A stretch of DNA of 64,000 bases, taken from Asterias amurensis (Eukaryota; Echinodermata; Asteroidea; Forcipulatida; Asteriidae). The translations under genes and the position numbers were made by a program. The stretch is taken from assembly GCF_032118995.1 (NCBI RefSeq), contig NC_092666.1:1860001-1924000 (forward strand). The letters run 5' to 3'. The notes below the pieces were generated by a model. The model did not search any database, was not told the DNA's origin, and saw only the letters and a program-made list of their open reading frames with translations. Of the stretch, positions 1 through 12,535 are shown piece after piece (the first letter of the stretch is position 1; every line of letters begins with the position of its first letter).

Positions 1-31
1 TTTATCCAATGAAATTATTGTATACTTGAAC

Positions 32-516
32 TACTGGGTCTAAATAGGAGGTACCTGTCTTTATCACTGGGATAAAGACAGGGGCCCAGTCTTCCTCTTT
101 GTCAGCTTCTAATCAGCGGTTAATTCTTAGCACAAGAGGGCGTTGTTCATGTTACACAGTAAAACAAAAATAATACGGAGTTAAAAAGAAGAAACTAGAG
201 GGCGCTAAGACGTGTCTAAAGGTCGCAGTCCCATAGGCTCCGCCACTTTCGGGTGGATTGTTAACCAAAATATACTGGGTCTAAATAGGAGGTACCTGTC
301 TTTATCACTGGGATAAAGACAATGGCCCAGTCTTCCTCTTTGTCAACTTCTAGTCAGCGGTTAACTCTTAGCACAAGAGGGCGTTGTTCATGTTTTTACA
401 CAGAAAACAAAAATAATTACGGAGTTCAAAAGAAGAAACTAGAGGGCGGTAAGACATGTCTAAAGGTCGCAGTCCCATAGGCTCCGCCACTTTCGGGTGG
501 ATTGTTAACCAAAATA
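32..516. repeat. Tandem duplication, two units of about 241 bp
   Basis: The sequence starting TACTGGGTCTAAATAGG at 32 returns at 273 and runs to about 516 with a few differences. Both units contain a short stem (TCTTTATC..GATAAAGAC) and the string GAGGGCG. The second unit carries small indels relative to the first. Pieces of similar sequence (ATAGGGGACCGGTCT type) occur near 20.53 kb, so the unit may derive from a dispersed repeat. Confidence 0.85.
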
Positions 517-689
517 TAGTGTGTCTCGGCCACTTGTAATTTTTCCTTCAAACAACTCAAACATCTTTCTCTCCGCGTAGTAGATGAATTGAATTGAATT
601 GATGAGTTAGCTATTACAAAATATTCTCAGTCTATTCTCAGAATTATCTACTCTTGGCAGCTTGTCATGACTCTGTCCACCCTCTAGAT

Positions 690-1087
690 GGTGCGTTCTT
701 TTAGTTTCCCTGGGTCGACCCCTGTGGATGATTGTCCCCCAAACAACATTGCAATATTTTTTTTCCCTGCCGCTGTGATTGGCTGATTCTGTCAGATTAC
801 GTCATCATTAAATTGGCTTGCTCTTTCACCAAATCATTGCAAAGTCGTTTGGTGAAAAAAAATCGCACCCGGTCTGCCCAGTGCGTTCGAATAGCTTTGA
901 CGGCTATCCAGGGGCTCACCCAGGTCACCTGTCCCCTGCTTGTGGAGTGGGTCACATGGGGGGGCTGGCCCCAGTTGCAAGACGTCACTACTGCGAGAGC
1001 GGTGAGTGATCGTTCGTTTAGCTCTTGTCAGGGGCTCACCGTAGTGAGCACCGCGGAGTAGACCCTACGGAAGCTGATCGAACGCAC
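690..1087. mobile_element. MITE, GGTGCGTTCG-type terminal inverted repeats
   Basis: The ends are inverted copies of GGTGCGTTC.TTTAG.TTCCCTGGGTCGACCC. The left end starts at 690 and the right end closes with CGAACGCAC near 1087. The same termini bound shorter elements at 20554-20782 and 40985-41137, so this is a family with variable interiors. No transposase is present. A superfamily cannot be assigned because no clean target duplication could be read. Confidence 0.7.
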
Positions 1088-1287
1088 TCACTGTGAACGT
1101 TTCGTAACACAAAGGGAAATGGAAAGGGTTAAGATGTACGTAACGCAAGAAAATACGTGAATGTCAGAAAGTTGTGTTGTTAAACTATATTGTTTTTAGA
1201 ATACGTTAAACTTACCCCTTTTAACATCAGGTGCACTAGTGCAAAAAAACTGGGATCTTCAGAAGATTATTCATGGTATCTGTATCT

Positions 1288-1360
1288 GACAACACCAACA
1301 TGGTGTTATTTATCCCCATTACTTTATTGATGGTGAAATTAACACCGTGTCGGTGTTGTC
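1288..1360. mobile_element. Mini-MITE, GACAACACCAACA termini
   Basis: A 73-bp segment begins GACAACACCAACATGGTGTT and ends with the inverted form AACACCGTGTCGGTGTTGTC. A second copy lies at about 4541-4647. It is far too short to code for anything and is a miniature inverted-repeat element. Confidence 0.6.
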
Positions 1361-2524
1361 ATTTAATTTCTCATTCAACCCAGAAGGGAGTTAACAAGTT
1401 AAAGTAGAATGTAGATACTAAGAGAATCAATTTGACACGTGCATACGTCATACGCAAGCATGAAGTAAGCATAAAGTGGTGACGTCACCTAGAAACAACA
1501 TTTTTTTCTTCTGATATTCACGTTCACGTATTTGCTCCCATAACGTGCTCCCATACGCGGGCTGTATTCTGACGTCATCAATAAACCGTTGTCCAAAACA
1601 CATTGGATGCAAATTTGTATGACGACTCGCAGAAGCCAAGTCGGAACAGATCAAGTTTATTCAACCATTGTTGTTATCAGAAACGCAAAATCATACCGAA
1701 GGCCAAGGTGCTTTAAACATCAATAAATTAAAGCCACCGAACTGCCGTAGTAACCCTCAATTGGAAGTGCTGGCTAGATTCTAAATGATGCTGGTTTGAA
1801 CAAGGCAAACCTGAATAGAGCTGAATTTGAACCAACGACATTCGGAAACGAAGCAACGTTTTACCAACCTTTTTTCAACCCAAAGTTATGAATTTAGTAT
1901 TGCTCTCTTGTATTGCTTTCGTATGCCCTCAAACTTGAACCCAAATCGCAAAGGTAAACCGATGACAGTGTCCTTAGTCTTAATCATAAGAGAACATTAA
2001 TGTATCATACTTCATAAACGTAGCTCCGAACCCGCATATCCTCACAAAAAAAAACGCAATGTGTGAGCTTCATGAGTGCCACTGAGTGGCTGATTTGAGC
2101 ACCATGTTGAAGCCACAACCATTATTACTATAAACCAGATGATATTAACATCATGTAAGAAAAGTGAAAACTGCTCAAGTAACCCGCCGTTGATATCAAC
2201 ACCTACCATTTCCCTACTTACATTCCCTGTGCAGCCAATCGCATGATAACCACCAAGGATGGTACAAGGTGGACAACTCGGGATGCAATGCGAAGTCAGC
2301 ACCGGGCGCCATTTCAGTAAGCAATTTTGATGCAACAACGGATATGTGCATCCGAACACTTTGGTACCAAAAAGGCCCCAATGCCGTACTTCACGTTGTA
2401 AACAACAGTAGAGCTCCAGTTGCCTTGCAGTTTTAAACGATATTTGGTACCAACACTTCTTCATAATCAAGTCTCTGCCAAGTATTTGAAAGCTGCTCTA
2501 TCAAGATTTGTCAAGAATAAAAGT

Positions 2525-2600
2525 AAATGGCGTGACGTTTCGACCCTAGCAGAGTCTTTCTCGAAAGCAAAATGACAAACAACCAGATCTTTTTATGGCA
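2525..2600 (+). repeat. Dispersed repeat with GACGTTTCGACCCTAGCAGA motif
   Basis: A segment around GACGTTTCGACCCTAGCAGA followed by GTCTTTCTCGAA also occurs at 11530-11650, and in a diverged form at 8236-8330. The shared motif and its varying flanks suggest the conserved end of a retroelement (Penelope- or LINE-like). No reverse transcriptase lies nearby, so the assignment is open. Confidence 0.5.
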
Positions 2601-3287
2601 ACTCCAAATTACAATGTCATTGCTGAGTGAATCAAAACGTGGTTGTTACAATTCCAACACAGCAAATAACCGGTCAGCATTGGTTGATCATACTCCGGTG
2701 ATCGCACTCACTCTGTGCTGATTGGTCAAAAGGTTGATCACCCCCTTTCTGAGGTCATCGGTGGGCGTGTTTGACACGTGGTTTGATGAGCGTGTAAGCT
2801 CATAAGCAGATGGTGCTGTCCAGCGTGGTGCAATGTCTTTAAATTATAACATCTAATTGAAGAAATTAAAATCTCATTGAAAACGAATTAAACATCGGAA
2901 TGTCACGCTGCTTATTAAGGTTATGAAAGGGAGGTTATTCCATTCCAATAAGGGGGTACAAGTTCCATTTGCAACCAGTTATCACACGGATTATTTTTGC
3001 TCAGTCGCACCACTACTCCCCATCCGTTCAATAGAAATGTCCAGACAAACTTAAACAATCTGTTAGTATCTTGTTCTTTATGTTAAAGTTACGTTGGGGT
3101 TTGCTTTTATCTCAAATCATGTTTTAAACAGCAAACTGTCCGTGTGGGTTTGAAGGTTCAGGGACAAATACCCATCTTACCTAGAGGGAAAGGGGAAGAG
3201 ACCAATGCTACAAAGAACAGGGTGCACAATAAAATAATTTGACTTTAAAGCATTTGGCACTTTCGGTAGTTGTTCAAAGTAATTCTT

Positions 3288-3612
3288 AAAGACCTACTTG
3301 GTAAGTAGCCATGGAGAAATGTCAAAAGTATAAACAGTGTGAGAAACGGCTCAGGTAACGTAGTTTTTGAAAATAAAAGAAAACATTCTCAATAAAAATT
3401 AATGTTTTAATTTATTTCGAGACCTCAGCTGAGTTATCAACATCAAGCGTTTGATAGCACCCTTGTGCGACAAAGGTGTTGTTTCTCCTATTATTCCCTC
3501 GCAACCTCGACAAACAATAGAGTTCAAGTAATTTATGCATGTGTTGGGATACCACACCAAGGGAGAACACTGGTCTTTGACAATCACTAAAGGTGTCCTG
3601 TGCCTCAAAGTA
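3288..3612. mobile_element. Decayed copy of the TTAA MITE family
   Basis: The blocks GTGAGAAACGGCTC, TTTCGAGACCTCAG and a late CTGGTCTTTGACAATCAC segment appear in the same order as in intact TTAA MITEs elsewhere in the window, but the ends are eroded. A second fragment of the same family lies at about 4717-4995. Confidence 0.6.
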
Positions 3613-3759
3613 ATCTTGAATGATGTTAGAAACTTTGCATGGTGTGAAGGATACAAATAAACTATACGATATCAGTAGCTTGCGGGTACAACTTTATAAG
3701 CATTTTATTTTGAGGAAGTGTTAGCTTTAAGAGGAGCCAGCTTGGTATCGAAAAAAATG

Positions 3760-3820
3760 TACTCTGCTCGTCTTTGATAAAATTGTGGGGTTTTTTTTTA
3801 CTGAAGACGAGCAGAGTATA
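3760..3820. repeat. Short hairpin with poly-T loop
   Basis: TACTCTGCTCGTCTT at 3760 pairs with AAGACGAGCAGAGTA ending near 3819. The loop includes a run of nine T. It may be a minimal MITE or a folded relic of one. Confidence 0.6.
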
Positions 3821-4540
3821 CTGTTCGAGACGTCGAGACAAGATCGGCTCTTAACAAAATAAAACAGTTTGTCTTTAGATAAAGTGAGTACTGATATCAA
3901 TAATAATTACTAATTATTTAAGCCATTGTTCTTTTCTTTTTTTCCAAATCAAACATTATAATATTTAGTTTGTCATGGTTGTAGTCTAACATCATTAAAA
4001 CACAGAATTGTTGTTCTTTGTGTGACTATATGCTTTCCTACCTCACCAATAAAACATCTTCCAATCAAGAAAGTCAAAGTCACTGTTTCTGGTCCACTAC
4101 AAAATAAATTTTCTCACATGTCAGAAAAAGAAACTGGCTCCTCCTTGACGTGCTTCTCTTTGACTATACTAGTTAAGATGTTATTAAATCCTACCCTTGA
4201 CAATCGGTGTGAAGCAAAGGGTGACGGCCCGGGTATGGGGTTCGCACTTGGGTGATTCTTCGGTGTGCCACACCATGTCTAATTACAATCGGCTCCTCAA
4301 TTTGATGAAATTAACTGCTGTGGATGACGAACGTGGTATCTGCGTCAACGATTACTGCGTGGTTTATTATATAGACAATTATTGAGTAATTGATTTTGAT
4401 ATCTCAATGGCATTTGGCCCAGTTTTGGACTAAACTAGAAAGGGGGTTTTTCTGTTTGATAAATCTGTAACAAACGTTAATGTACGGTAAGAGAGCATTA
4501 CCGTTTTAAAGGCACTTGTCACTTCACTTGAAAATATGGA

Positions 4541-4647
4541 TGACAACACCAACACGGTGTTAATTTCACGAACGATATAGGAATGGGAAAAACTAACACC
4601 ATGCATCTGCATCTGTTGAGTACTTTACAAACGCTTGGTGTTGTCAC
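4541..4647. mobile_element. Mini-MITE, second GACAACACC copy
   Basis: It opens with GACAACACCAACACGGTGTT and closes with GGTGTTGTCA in inverted orientation. It is the same family as the copy at 1288-1360, with a longer interior. Confidence 0.55.
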
Positions 4648-5276
4648 ATATTAATACCAGGAAGAACCAATTTAACACCCATGTTTTTGCAGTGTATAGG
4701 TATACATGAACTCAAAGAATTGTTAGCATTAAAACTTGACGAAGAGCATAGATAGCTGCTGATAGTTTAAAACATTGTGGGAAACGGCTCCCGCTCAAGT
4801 AACGTAGTTTTTGAGAAAGAGGTATTTTCTCACTCAATTATTAAAAAACTTTAGGCCTGAAGTATTTTTTAGGCATTTGGAACTAAACTTGTGGAACCAG
4901 GTTGGTTTCTTTTGTATTATTCTCTTGTAACTTCGAAAACCAATTGAGTATGGGATCATTATTTACTCGTCTCGTCTCGTTGTGGTCGCCCTCCACTCCT
5001 CAACTGCAAACTTTTTTGTGTTAAAATTAACACCATGGCCGTTGTTTCATTAAAGATACCTTAATTGTCACAACACACAGTGTTTTATAACAACACAGAT
5101 TAATGTGTTTGTGCTGAAAGAAGCTAGTGGTATTTCAACGGTTATATTGAATTTAAAACAAAATGGTTGGGTCGGTCAATGTTCAAAGAGTGCACATGTC
5201 TATCGTCCCGGTAAAGTGAGAACATCTTTGTTTGAATCAACTTACCTCCACAGTTTCTGCAGTTTCTGATCTCCTT

Positions 5277-5985
5277 TTAAAGACAGTGGACACTATGAGT
5301 AATTGTCAAAGACTAGCCGTCACATTGGTGTATCTCAACATTATGCATAAAATAACAAACTTATGAAAATTTGAGCTCAATCGGTCATCGAACTTGCGAG
5401 ATATTAATGAAAGAAAAAAACACCCATGCCACACGAAGTTGTGTGCGTTTAGATGGTTGGTTTAGAGACCTCAAGTTCTAAATCCGAGGTCTCGAAATCA
5501 AATTCGTTGAAAATTACTTCTATACCATCAGCCTCTCCCCATTACTCGTCACCGAGAAAGGTTTTATGCTTAAATTTTTTTTGAGTAATTACCAATAGTG
5601 TCCACTGCCTTTAAAGGCTCTGACACTACTGGTAATTACTCAAAATAGATGTTAGCAAACGAAAATTACTTGGTAACGAGCAATGGAGAGCTGTTGATTG
5701 TATGTAACAATGTGAGAAACGGCTCCCTCTGGAGTATTCGTATTTTTTTAGAAAGAAATAAATTCTGAAATGAACTTGAATCTTCAGCTGAGGTCTAAAA
5801 TTCAAGCATCTGATGAGAGCACTCAGCTTGCGCGACAAGAGTGTTTTTTTCTTTAATTATTCTCTCCCAACTTCAACGACCAAAAGAGTTCAAATTTTCA
5901 CATGTTTTTTGGATGCAAATAATGGGATATAACCAAGTGAGAATACTCGTGTTCGACAATTACCAAAGGTTTCCAGTGGCTTTAA
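5277..5985. mobile_element. Two TTAA MITEs back to back
   Basis: Two members of the window's main MITE family sit next to each other in opposite orientation. The first runs 5277-5614 and the second 5611-5985, and they share the TTAA at 5611-5614. The ends read TTAAAG.CAGTGGACACTA, as in the intact copies. The arrangement suggests that the second inserted at the target duplication of the first. Confidence 0.8.
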
Positions 5986-7063
5986 TCAACCACAGGGAAT
6001 GTTGAACAACTGCAGTTTTTAAATGATTGCGACCTCCGTATGAGGGATCCAGCACTTTACCAACAAGGCTATCTAGCCCTAAATACGCGGTGTCCTGATT
6101 TAATTGTCAAGGTCTTTGTTCACAGGTGCCATTTAGAAACCATTTATAGGACATTTATTCAGTATTCCCTTTTTTCTGCTGATTAATAGTATTTTGTACT
6201 TTTCTCTCTTAGCATGCTTTGCATTGTTAGGTGTCCCAAAAATCCCTCCATGTTTTGGGCTACTTCTGTATAACACTCTGTTTGTTGTCCTTAGTGCAGT
6301 AAGTCCCCATTTGTTCCTTTGTTTTTATCTGTTTTTATCTATAGTTCCTTGTTAAATGTGTTCAATAATAATTATTGCCCTTTTAAGCTGTATACACAAT
6401 CGTATATTTATAGCTCTATGCTTGTTATAAGCCAGTCGCTAGGAAACCAAGCCCCACAGGCCACAGTTATTAGGCTAACTTTTATCCTGACATGTGTTGC
6501 TGGCTCTTTTGTAAGTTCCCGTCTCACTTTGGTTGTTGTCTTTTCGTTACGAATCTACAGTTAAATTTAGACTCTAAAATAATCTATATACACTTTCATC
6601 ATTAGAATGATGTCACAAAAGCAGTTTAGAATTCTTTATCCCCGATACAAATGTCCAATATTAACATTTTAACAAAATATTAACCGTACAGCCCCTTTAA
6701 CAGCTCACTACACTATAGTTTCCCCATCGTGTTTTAAGGGGTGGGGGCGAATTTAAATTTGTGAGCTGGTTATCAAATTAATCTAAATTGGAACACAATT
6801 ATATTTTTTTGTTGCTTACAACATAATACGTTCGGGCCTATTATAGCGGGGTTGGAAATCAGTTCAGACCAAACCAGATCACGCGAAACAAAGAAAGAAA
6901 TCAAAGATTGGTCTCGTCATTAACAGGTATCAATACAGGAAAGGTGGACATGCTTGATTAATGGAACACTGGTAATTAAATCAAAGTCGGTAACAGTGTG
7001 TGGGCCATGACACCCTTTTACTGGCCGGCTTTATCGTGTTGGTGATAGGGTGCCAGAATCCTT

Positions 7064-7146
7064 TATAAGGCCAGTCCAAACTACACCATCCACACACATT
7101 CACTCCTGCTGAATTATTCTTGCTTCCTCTTCGAGAAACAACAAAG
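7064..7146 (+). promoter_or_regulatory. TATA box and 5' UTR exon, peptide gene 1
   Basis: TATAAG at 7064-7069 lies about 30 bp before the likely transcription start near 7094. The presumed non-coding first exon ends at 7146 with ACAAAG followed by the strong donor GTAAGT. The same layout (TATA, short exon, consensus donor, long first intron) stands upstream of the two paralogous genes. The start site is inferred from the TATA spacing. Confidence 0.6.
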
Positions 7147-8235
7147 GTAAGTGGAACCACTCTGATTTCTACATTTCAGTTTTGCATTTGTTTCATTTAT
7201 ATTTACTTTGAATTTATATTTAATCCGACTACGAATGGTATCTCCGCACACCGAAAGCAAAACACAACGATGTGTTTCAACTCAAAGTATTCCTTGTTTT
7301 CTGGTTGCAATAATGAAAACATCGTTACCTACTGACAATAATTATTTAGTGCTAGTTAAGTTTTTTGTGGCCTAATCTTCCATGATGAAGCGGGTTGCTT
7401 CTAAAAGAGATGCCGCTGAGCTGAGATTTGAACAAGACAATTCACGCATTTTGTCTGGTTTATGCTTTATCCAATCTAAACATCTAATACAAACGGAGTA
7501 CCAGTTAATGCAAAGCGACATTTCGCTGGCAACTGGCTATCAGGTCAATGCATTGATTGGTATCTTCAGAGTACCAGTCAGTGCTACGGCCGACCAAAAC
7601 ATATTGCTTAAACGTTGATTAACCGTGGAATGTTACCAACGAACACCAATCAGGTTAAAAACAATCTGTCGTTGGTTTGCTACTTTCTATTGCAACTGTT
7701 CGGTATTATTTTTCTATTTTCATTATTATTTTGAAACTGTTCAGTTGGCAACTTGCACTGATGACGAGGAAAGTTGTCACTGTATAAAGACTCTACCGAG
7801 ATTATGCTTTGGAACTGGCATCCAAAGCCATTTCCAAAGAATGCCTGAGTCGAATGTAACTCAAATGTAAAAATTGACACACAATTATGTTAAGTTCGAT
7901 TCTCTTCTTGGTGTCTGTATGTTACAAAACTCATGGCGTCAATTTTATTCACTCCGATTATGCAGTGAAGTCGAGGGTGAATAAGATAATTATACGAAGG
8001 GAGTTCTCAAAAATGTTTGAAGGCGTGAAAGTCTTGACTGCTCTTTTAAGTAACTTTCAAACAAAAATAATCTACTGTTTCATCTCTTATTATATATATT
8101 TAAGTGCTACACAACAGGCCTTATTTTGTTATTGATAGCCTGCATTACTTCCGTTATTGAGAAAATAAAATTAGCTGTTGCAAACAACTTACTAACCAAA
8201 AGTACCAATGGTATTAAAGTACAAACGATAACTAA

Positions 8236-8330
8236 TATCTTGACTGTTCGACCCTAGCAAATCTCTCTTGAATGATAAAATGCGTTAAAACAAACATGAA
8301 CAGGTAGCTAAGTGTAACAAAAGCAATTCT
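8236..8330 (+). repeat. Dispersed repeat fragment in intron 1 of peptide gene 1
   Basis: GTTCGACCCTAGCAAATCTC followed by AAACATGAACAGGTAGCTAAG matches the repeat at 11530-11650 with changes. It ends just upstream of the acceptor of exon 2. Confidence 0.5.
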
Positions 8331-8386
8331 AAGTGGAATATATGAACAATTTTCTTGTTTTACATTTGTGCAGAATTTGACTAAAG

Positions 8387-9692
8387 ATGGCTGCCAAGCT
8401 TGTCCTTGCTCTTATGGCTCTTGCCGTCATGACTGCCTTCGTTGTGGCCGATGAGGAGGAAGAGTTATTCCCAGTTGAGGATCTCATGGAATTCGTCAAG
8501 AGAGGAAAAGGCAGGAACCGAGGTGGACGAGGAAGAATGGGACCATTGACAAAAGACGATCTTACAGGTTAGTCAAACAAATGTAGTTTCTTAAAGGAGT
8601 TGACATTGACTTGTCATCAGTACCAAATCAATAAAACATGTTAGTTAATATTTTTGTGCTCAAAATTGTCTCTTAAGTATTTTAAACAGTACACAAATTC
8701 ATCATTTGTACCGAATCCCTTCCGAGCCAAAAGACATAAAAACAAAACAAAATATGATATTTTAGTTCCCTTTGTTCAAGACATGTCTATGTTTAAAACA
8801 ACCGTTTTTGTCAATTTCTGGTGGAGGTATGTTCAATATGTGTCTTTATTACACAAAAGGCTGCATTGTTATTGAAGTCGAAAACAATGAGTCGCTTGTG
8901 CCCTTAATTTGGTTATCAGAAGGCTTGTAAAACCAACTTTTAAAAAAATATGTCAAAAATAAAAACAAAACGTGTTTGGACAAATTATTGAAAATAATTT
9001 CTTATTTTTGAAACTACTGTTTCGGAGTCAGCTTGCTAACATAAATTCTCATGACAAACAAAAACTGAATATTTTATTCTCGCAAAGTCAGTGTGTTTTC
9101 ATGAATTTACTTCATTTGGGAATAATTTCCTAAACACATGCGTAGTTTGTGGAGGTAAAGCATGAAATGTTTCCCGAAAAGGCTTTGTATGAACGGGTTG
9201 GTTTTGAGACCTACCTTGAAAAAAAACGACTCTTTCAGATAAGGTACATCGTAAACATGCGAATGTCACACAAGTGCGGCTGAATTCAGATGAAAAACCG
9301 GGGCAAACATAATAACAGTTTAGATTGTACGAAAAACAAAATTTGTATTATTCTGTTTCTTTGTGTTATTTTGTGGTGTTGTTGATGTTATTGTTAAAGT
9401 AAAGGTTTGCGGTAACACCAAGTTATGAACATCTCTCAATGAGTTGGGATGGTTCTGAAAAGAACCGTTGGTTTTGACTCGACCATTAACCAGTATGCTT
9501 TGATCTTCTTCTTGAGATTTTCATTACATGGCGTTATCGCAAACCTTCACTATATGGTATTTCCACCCATTATAATGTATTCACTGTTTTCATTTTGTTT
9601 ATTTTACAGATTGCGAAAAGTTCGGCCAGAGCTGCGTGTGCGACAAGAGAAAGTTTGGCATGGACCGATTCTTGGTGTGTCACGATAGTTAA
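8387..9692 (+). CDS. Secreted four-cysteine cationic peptide precursor, gene 1 (CrAMP-like)
   Basis: The coding exons are 8374-8567 (ATG at 8387) and 9610-9692, joined in phase 1 (ACAG/GTTAGT donor, TTACAG/ATTGC acceptor), giving 87 residues. Residues 1-21 are a signal peptide ending AFVVA. Residues 22-37 are an acidic propiece (DEEEE, then PVEDLMEFV). K38-R39 is a dibasic processing site. The predicted mature peptide (40-87, 48 residues) starts with a Gly/Arg/Lys stretch and ends with four cysteines at 62, 69, 71 and 84 (C-X6-C-X-C-X12-C). A secreted, propiece-bearing, strongly basic, disulfide-bonded peptide fits an antimicrobial effector, and the layout resembles the sea-star cysteine-rich antimicrobial peptide (PpCrAMP type). 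That match is from memory, not a search. A neuropeptide or toxin-like role is the alternative. Two paralogues follow downstream. Confidence 0.82.
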
Positions 9693-10301
9693 ACAACTCT
9701 AACAACGATCTGACTCCACACATCTTGACCCCGCCCCAATGACGTTTTAAAGTGTGCTTCCTTATTTTTGTTTAACTCTTGAGAACCATCCACCTAACAG
9801 ACACAATTTATTTATACCACAGTAAACAAAAAGTTACTATAATGGTAGAAACCATACCTTATTTTCATTGATAGTACGTCACTGTGACGTCATTACGAAG
9901 TGCCATAGCATTACAGTTGCACGTACAAAGTAAATCCAGACATGCGCATGGATATCTAACTTGTCCAATCTAAAGTTTTCAATGACATCGAAATGTAGGC
10001 CTACATCAATTTGTTAACATTTAGATTTGCATGTCTTGGAACTTGTATGTGTACGTAACTTTAATAACTGACGCAGGACAAAATCAGAGAGCTTGAAAGC
10101 ATTTTATCAAAAACTATGTCCAGTCAAAACTCGACGAAAGAGTCCTGCACCAGTTCTCAAACTATCAACAGTTATAATGCTTGTATTACATAAGATATTG
10201 GCATGTTATACTTAATAAGTAATGTACAACTGAAAGAGGTATAGTTTCTAGACTACCAGAATTTAACATAAAACATGTTGTGTTATTTTTGATTGGTTTG
10301 A

Positions 10302-10307
10302 AATAAA
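10302..10307 (+). terminator. Possible poly(A) signal, peptide gene 1
   Basis: AATAAA, 610 bp after the stop codon of peptide gene 1, is the first clear hexamer I noticed. The long distance makes it tentative. Confidence 0.3.
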
Positions 10308-10554
10308 TTAGTTTTAAAAGCAAAGAGAGCTCTTACGTCTCAACGTGTTTTTGATTTCAAGTAGTTCGCAGCCAGTTAACAGTAATTATAGTACTCCATG
10401 GAAAGACTTTGAGACTTTGAAATGCTAAGTGGCAGCACACTTACCAGGTAAATTTCCACTGTTGACGTTGTTCTGAGCATGCGCACACAACCATGAACAA
10501 CCCATTTACTTGGTACTTGTAAGTCTGCAGCCACCTGGCGTCCCAAAGGTCCCC

Positions 10555-11210
10555 CATTGGTTGATTCTAGGTCCCAAGTAGTCTGAACATCTGACGTCAC
10601 ACTTCGAGGATCGTGAATTACGCCAGCAGAGAGTGGCCACTAGCCTAGGTCAACCCCCACCCATAATCACCTTTCACCTACATTTATTTCACTTACAGTT
10701 GATCAATCCAACATTATACTCCACAGAAATAGTACATGGTCAGCTGAGTTTTGATTGGTCCGAGGTGATGTTTGTCAGCTGCGCTCACATCACCCGGTCA
10801 CATTAAAAACATATAAAACAATGCCACTGCACGTTTATCCATGACATCATTGCATCCAATGAAATCACTGGTAATGAAAGGCAAGTACCTGTTGTTGTTC
10901 TTCGTTCGGATAAAGCAAAGGGACCAGTCTAGGTCCGAAGTAGTCTCTGAACTTGTGACTTTACACTTCAAGGCTCTTGAATATCGCCAGATACTACCAC
11001 ACTTGTTTCAATAATTAGTTGCATTTGACCTTGCATCCATTTCCGACGGAGATTTGCAGTTAATTCACAGAAAGAACAAAAATACTATGTAACACAACAT
11101 TATGTCATCGCTGCGTGCAGACGACGGAAGGTGCAAGCTGACAAACCGCATGAATTTGCTCGTTACATCGACCAATCATAACACAGATATGGAAGCATGA
11201 CCAGCATGTG
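10555..11210. repeat. Dispersed repeat family with CTGACGTCAC, two adjacent copies
   Basis: CATCTGACGTCACACTTCGA, a block near CATTTATTTCACTTACAG, and CCAATGAAATCA(C/A)TGG occur in order here. They return at 20190-20545 and 29905-30265. A second diverged copy begins near 10940 (ACTTTACACTTCAAGGCTC). The copies are about 350 bp long and diverged, with no coding content. The type is unknown. Confidence 0.6.
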
Positions 11211-11529
11211 TTTTTTAGCAAGTAATTGTACACCGTTTGAAGATGGCTAAAGTTTTTGTTTTGGGAGTTTTTTTTATCAGTAAAACAATGTCACAAGAAA
11301 TTAATGCTGACTCGAAGAATTTTTTTTCAAAAAAACCTGACGACTAGAGAAGCTTCTATATATACATACATCTTCATTCACAGTGAACACGGATTCATGT
11401 TATGGACAAAAGCTTGATCTTCAAAAGGCTTTAAAATAAAAATAAACACTTCCTTTATGCAAATCGGTTGTGTAACTTTGTCTTTGCTGTGACTGAAACA
11501 GTGAGTTCAACGATTTTTGCAAAAAATAG

Positions 11530-11650
11530 TTAATGGCCTGACGTTTCGACCCTAGCAGAGTCTTTCTCGAAGGCTAAATGACAACACAACAAACATGAAC
11601 AGGTAACTAAGTAAAACATAAGCAGTGAAGTGGAAATACATGAATTGGGT
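11530..11650 (+). repeat. Dispersed repeat with GACGTTTCGACCCTAGCAGA motif
   Basis: This is the longest of the three copies of this motif in the window. It continues with AACATGAACAGGTAACTAAG and AAGTGGAAATACATGAA, both shared with the 8.24-kb copy. It is a probable retroelement end fragment. Confidence 0.55.
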
Positions 11651-12535
11651 TAGAAAGCATACAGAAAAAAGCAGGGGGTAAACAATGATTGCGGGTACAA
11701 AAAGGGGGGGTGAAGGGAAGGGACTGGCTTGACCATAAGCAAGAAGATGGAAACACAAAGGACAACATCAAGGGTGGGGAGGTGGGGTAAAAAAGTAATT
11801 AATTAGTGAATGAGGCTCAGGCTAAAAGGCTATGGGGAAAAAGGAGACGGCAAAATATTGAAATATTGTTGGAAGCAAGAGTGTACAGACCCATTCCTTT
11901 TATAAATTTGTTTATTTATCAAATTAATTTAGATATATGAGCCAATGGTACTACCCCCCCCCCTCCGCCTCCAGCGGTAACATAAACTGAATATGAACAT
12001 GAAAAGAACGTTGCGTATAGTGTCATTTTCTTTCTAATGAACCAATAAAATGTCTCCTTGCATACGCATGGTGGCGCGCTATATTACGATTCTCAAATAA
12101 GAGTATCAAGTGACATTGGAAGCCACCTGGCGACTTTTGTTCATCATAGTATCAATCTCTACCCTAACAATTTCGCAACGAATATACCTTATGCATTGAC
12201 GTCATCCAGCGGCCATCTTAGTGGGAAAACTGTGACAAAACAATCGAAACGTACAGATTTGTACGCGCGGCGCACAGGATTGGCCAATGAACAACCTCCT
12301 TTTGACCTCTAGGTGAGGGCGCCCTACTGAAATGACGTCATGTGCATAAGGTCTATACTTCGCAAGAGTTATACATATGCTCAGCTCCTGCGAAAAATTC
12401 GCAGCAAAGAAAGTGCTATGACGTTAAAATTCGCTTTACAATTGCATTCGCAGGAAGTACCGGGAGAAAGGATTGTGGTAATGCCCATGCGAATTTCTCT
12501 TTTGTATTAGTTTGGTCTGGTCATAACGACTCACA

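Larger units (their letters stand above)
1..7060. other. Intergenic DNA, repeats only
   Basis: No gene with recognisable coding content was found in this stretch on either strand. It holds a 241-bp tandem duplication, several small inverted-repeat transposons and decayed MITE copies, listed separately. Open frames here are short, match no family I know and mostly lie inside repeats. The part between about 1.4 and 3.2 kb and between 6.0 and 7.0 kb shows nothing I can name beyond AT-rich unique sequence. Confidence 0.6.

Noticed and set aside
2042-2470. Minus-strand frame of 142 codons with many Cys and Trp
   Set aside because: No signal peptide, domain or splice context was recognised; composition does not look coding and no paralogue is present.
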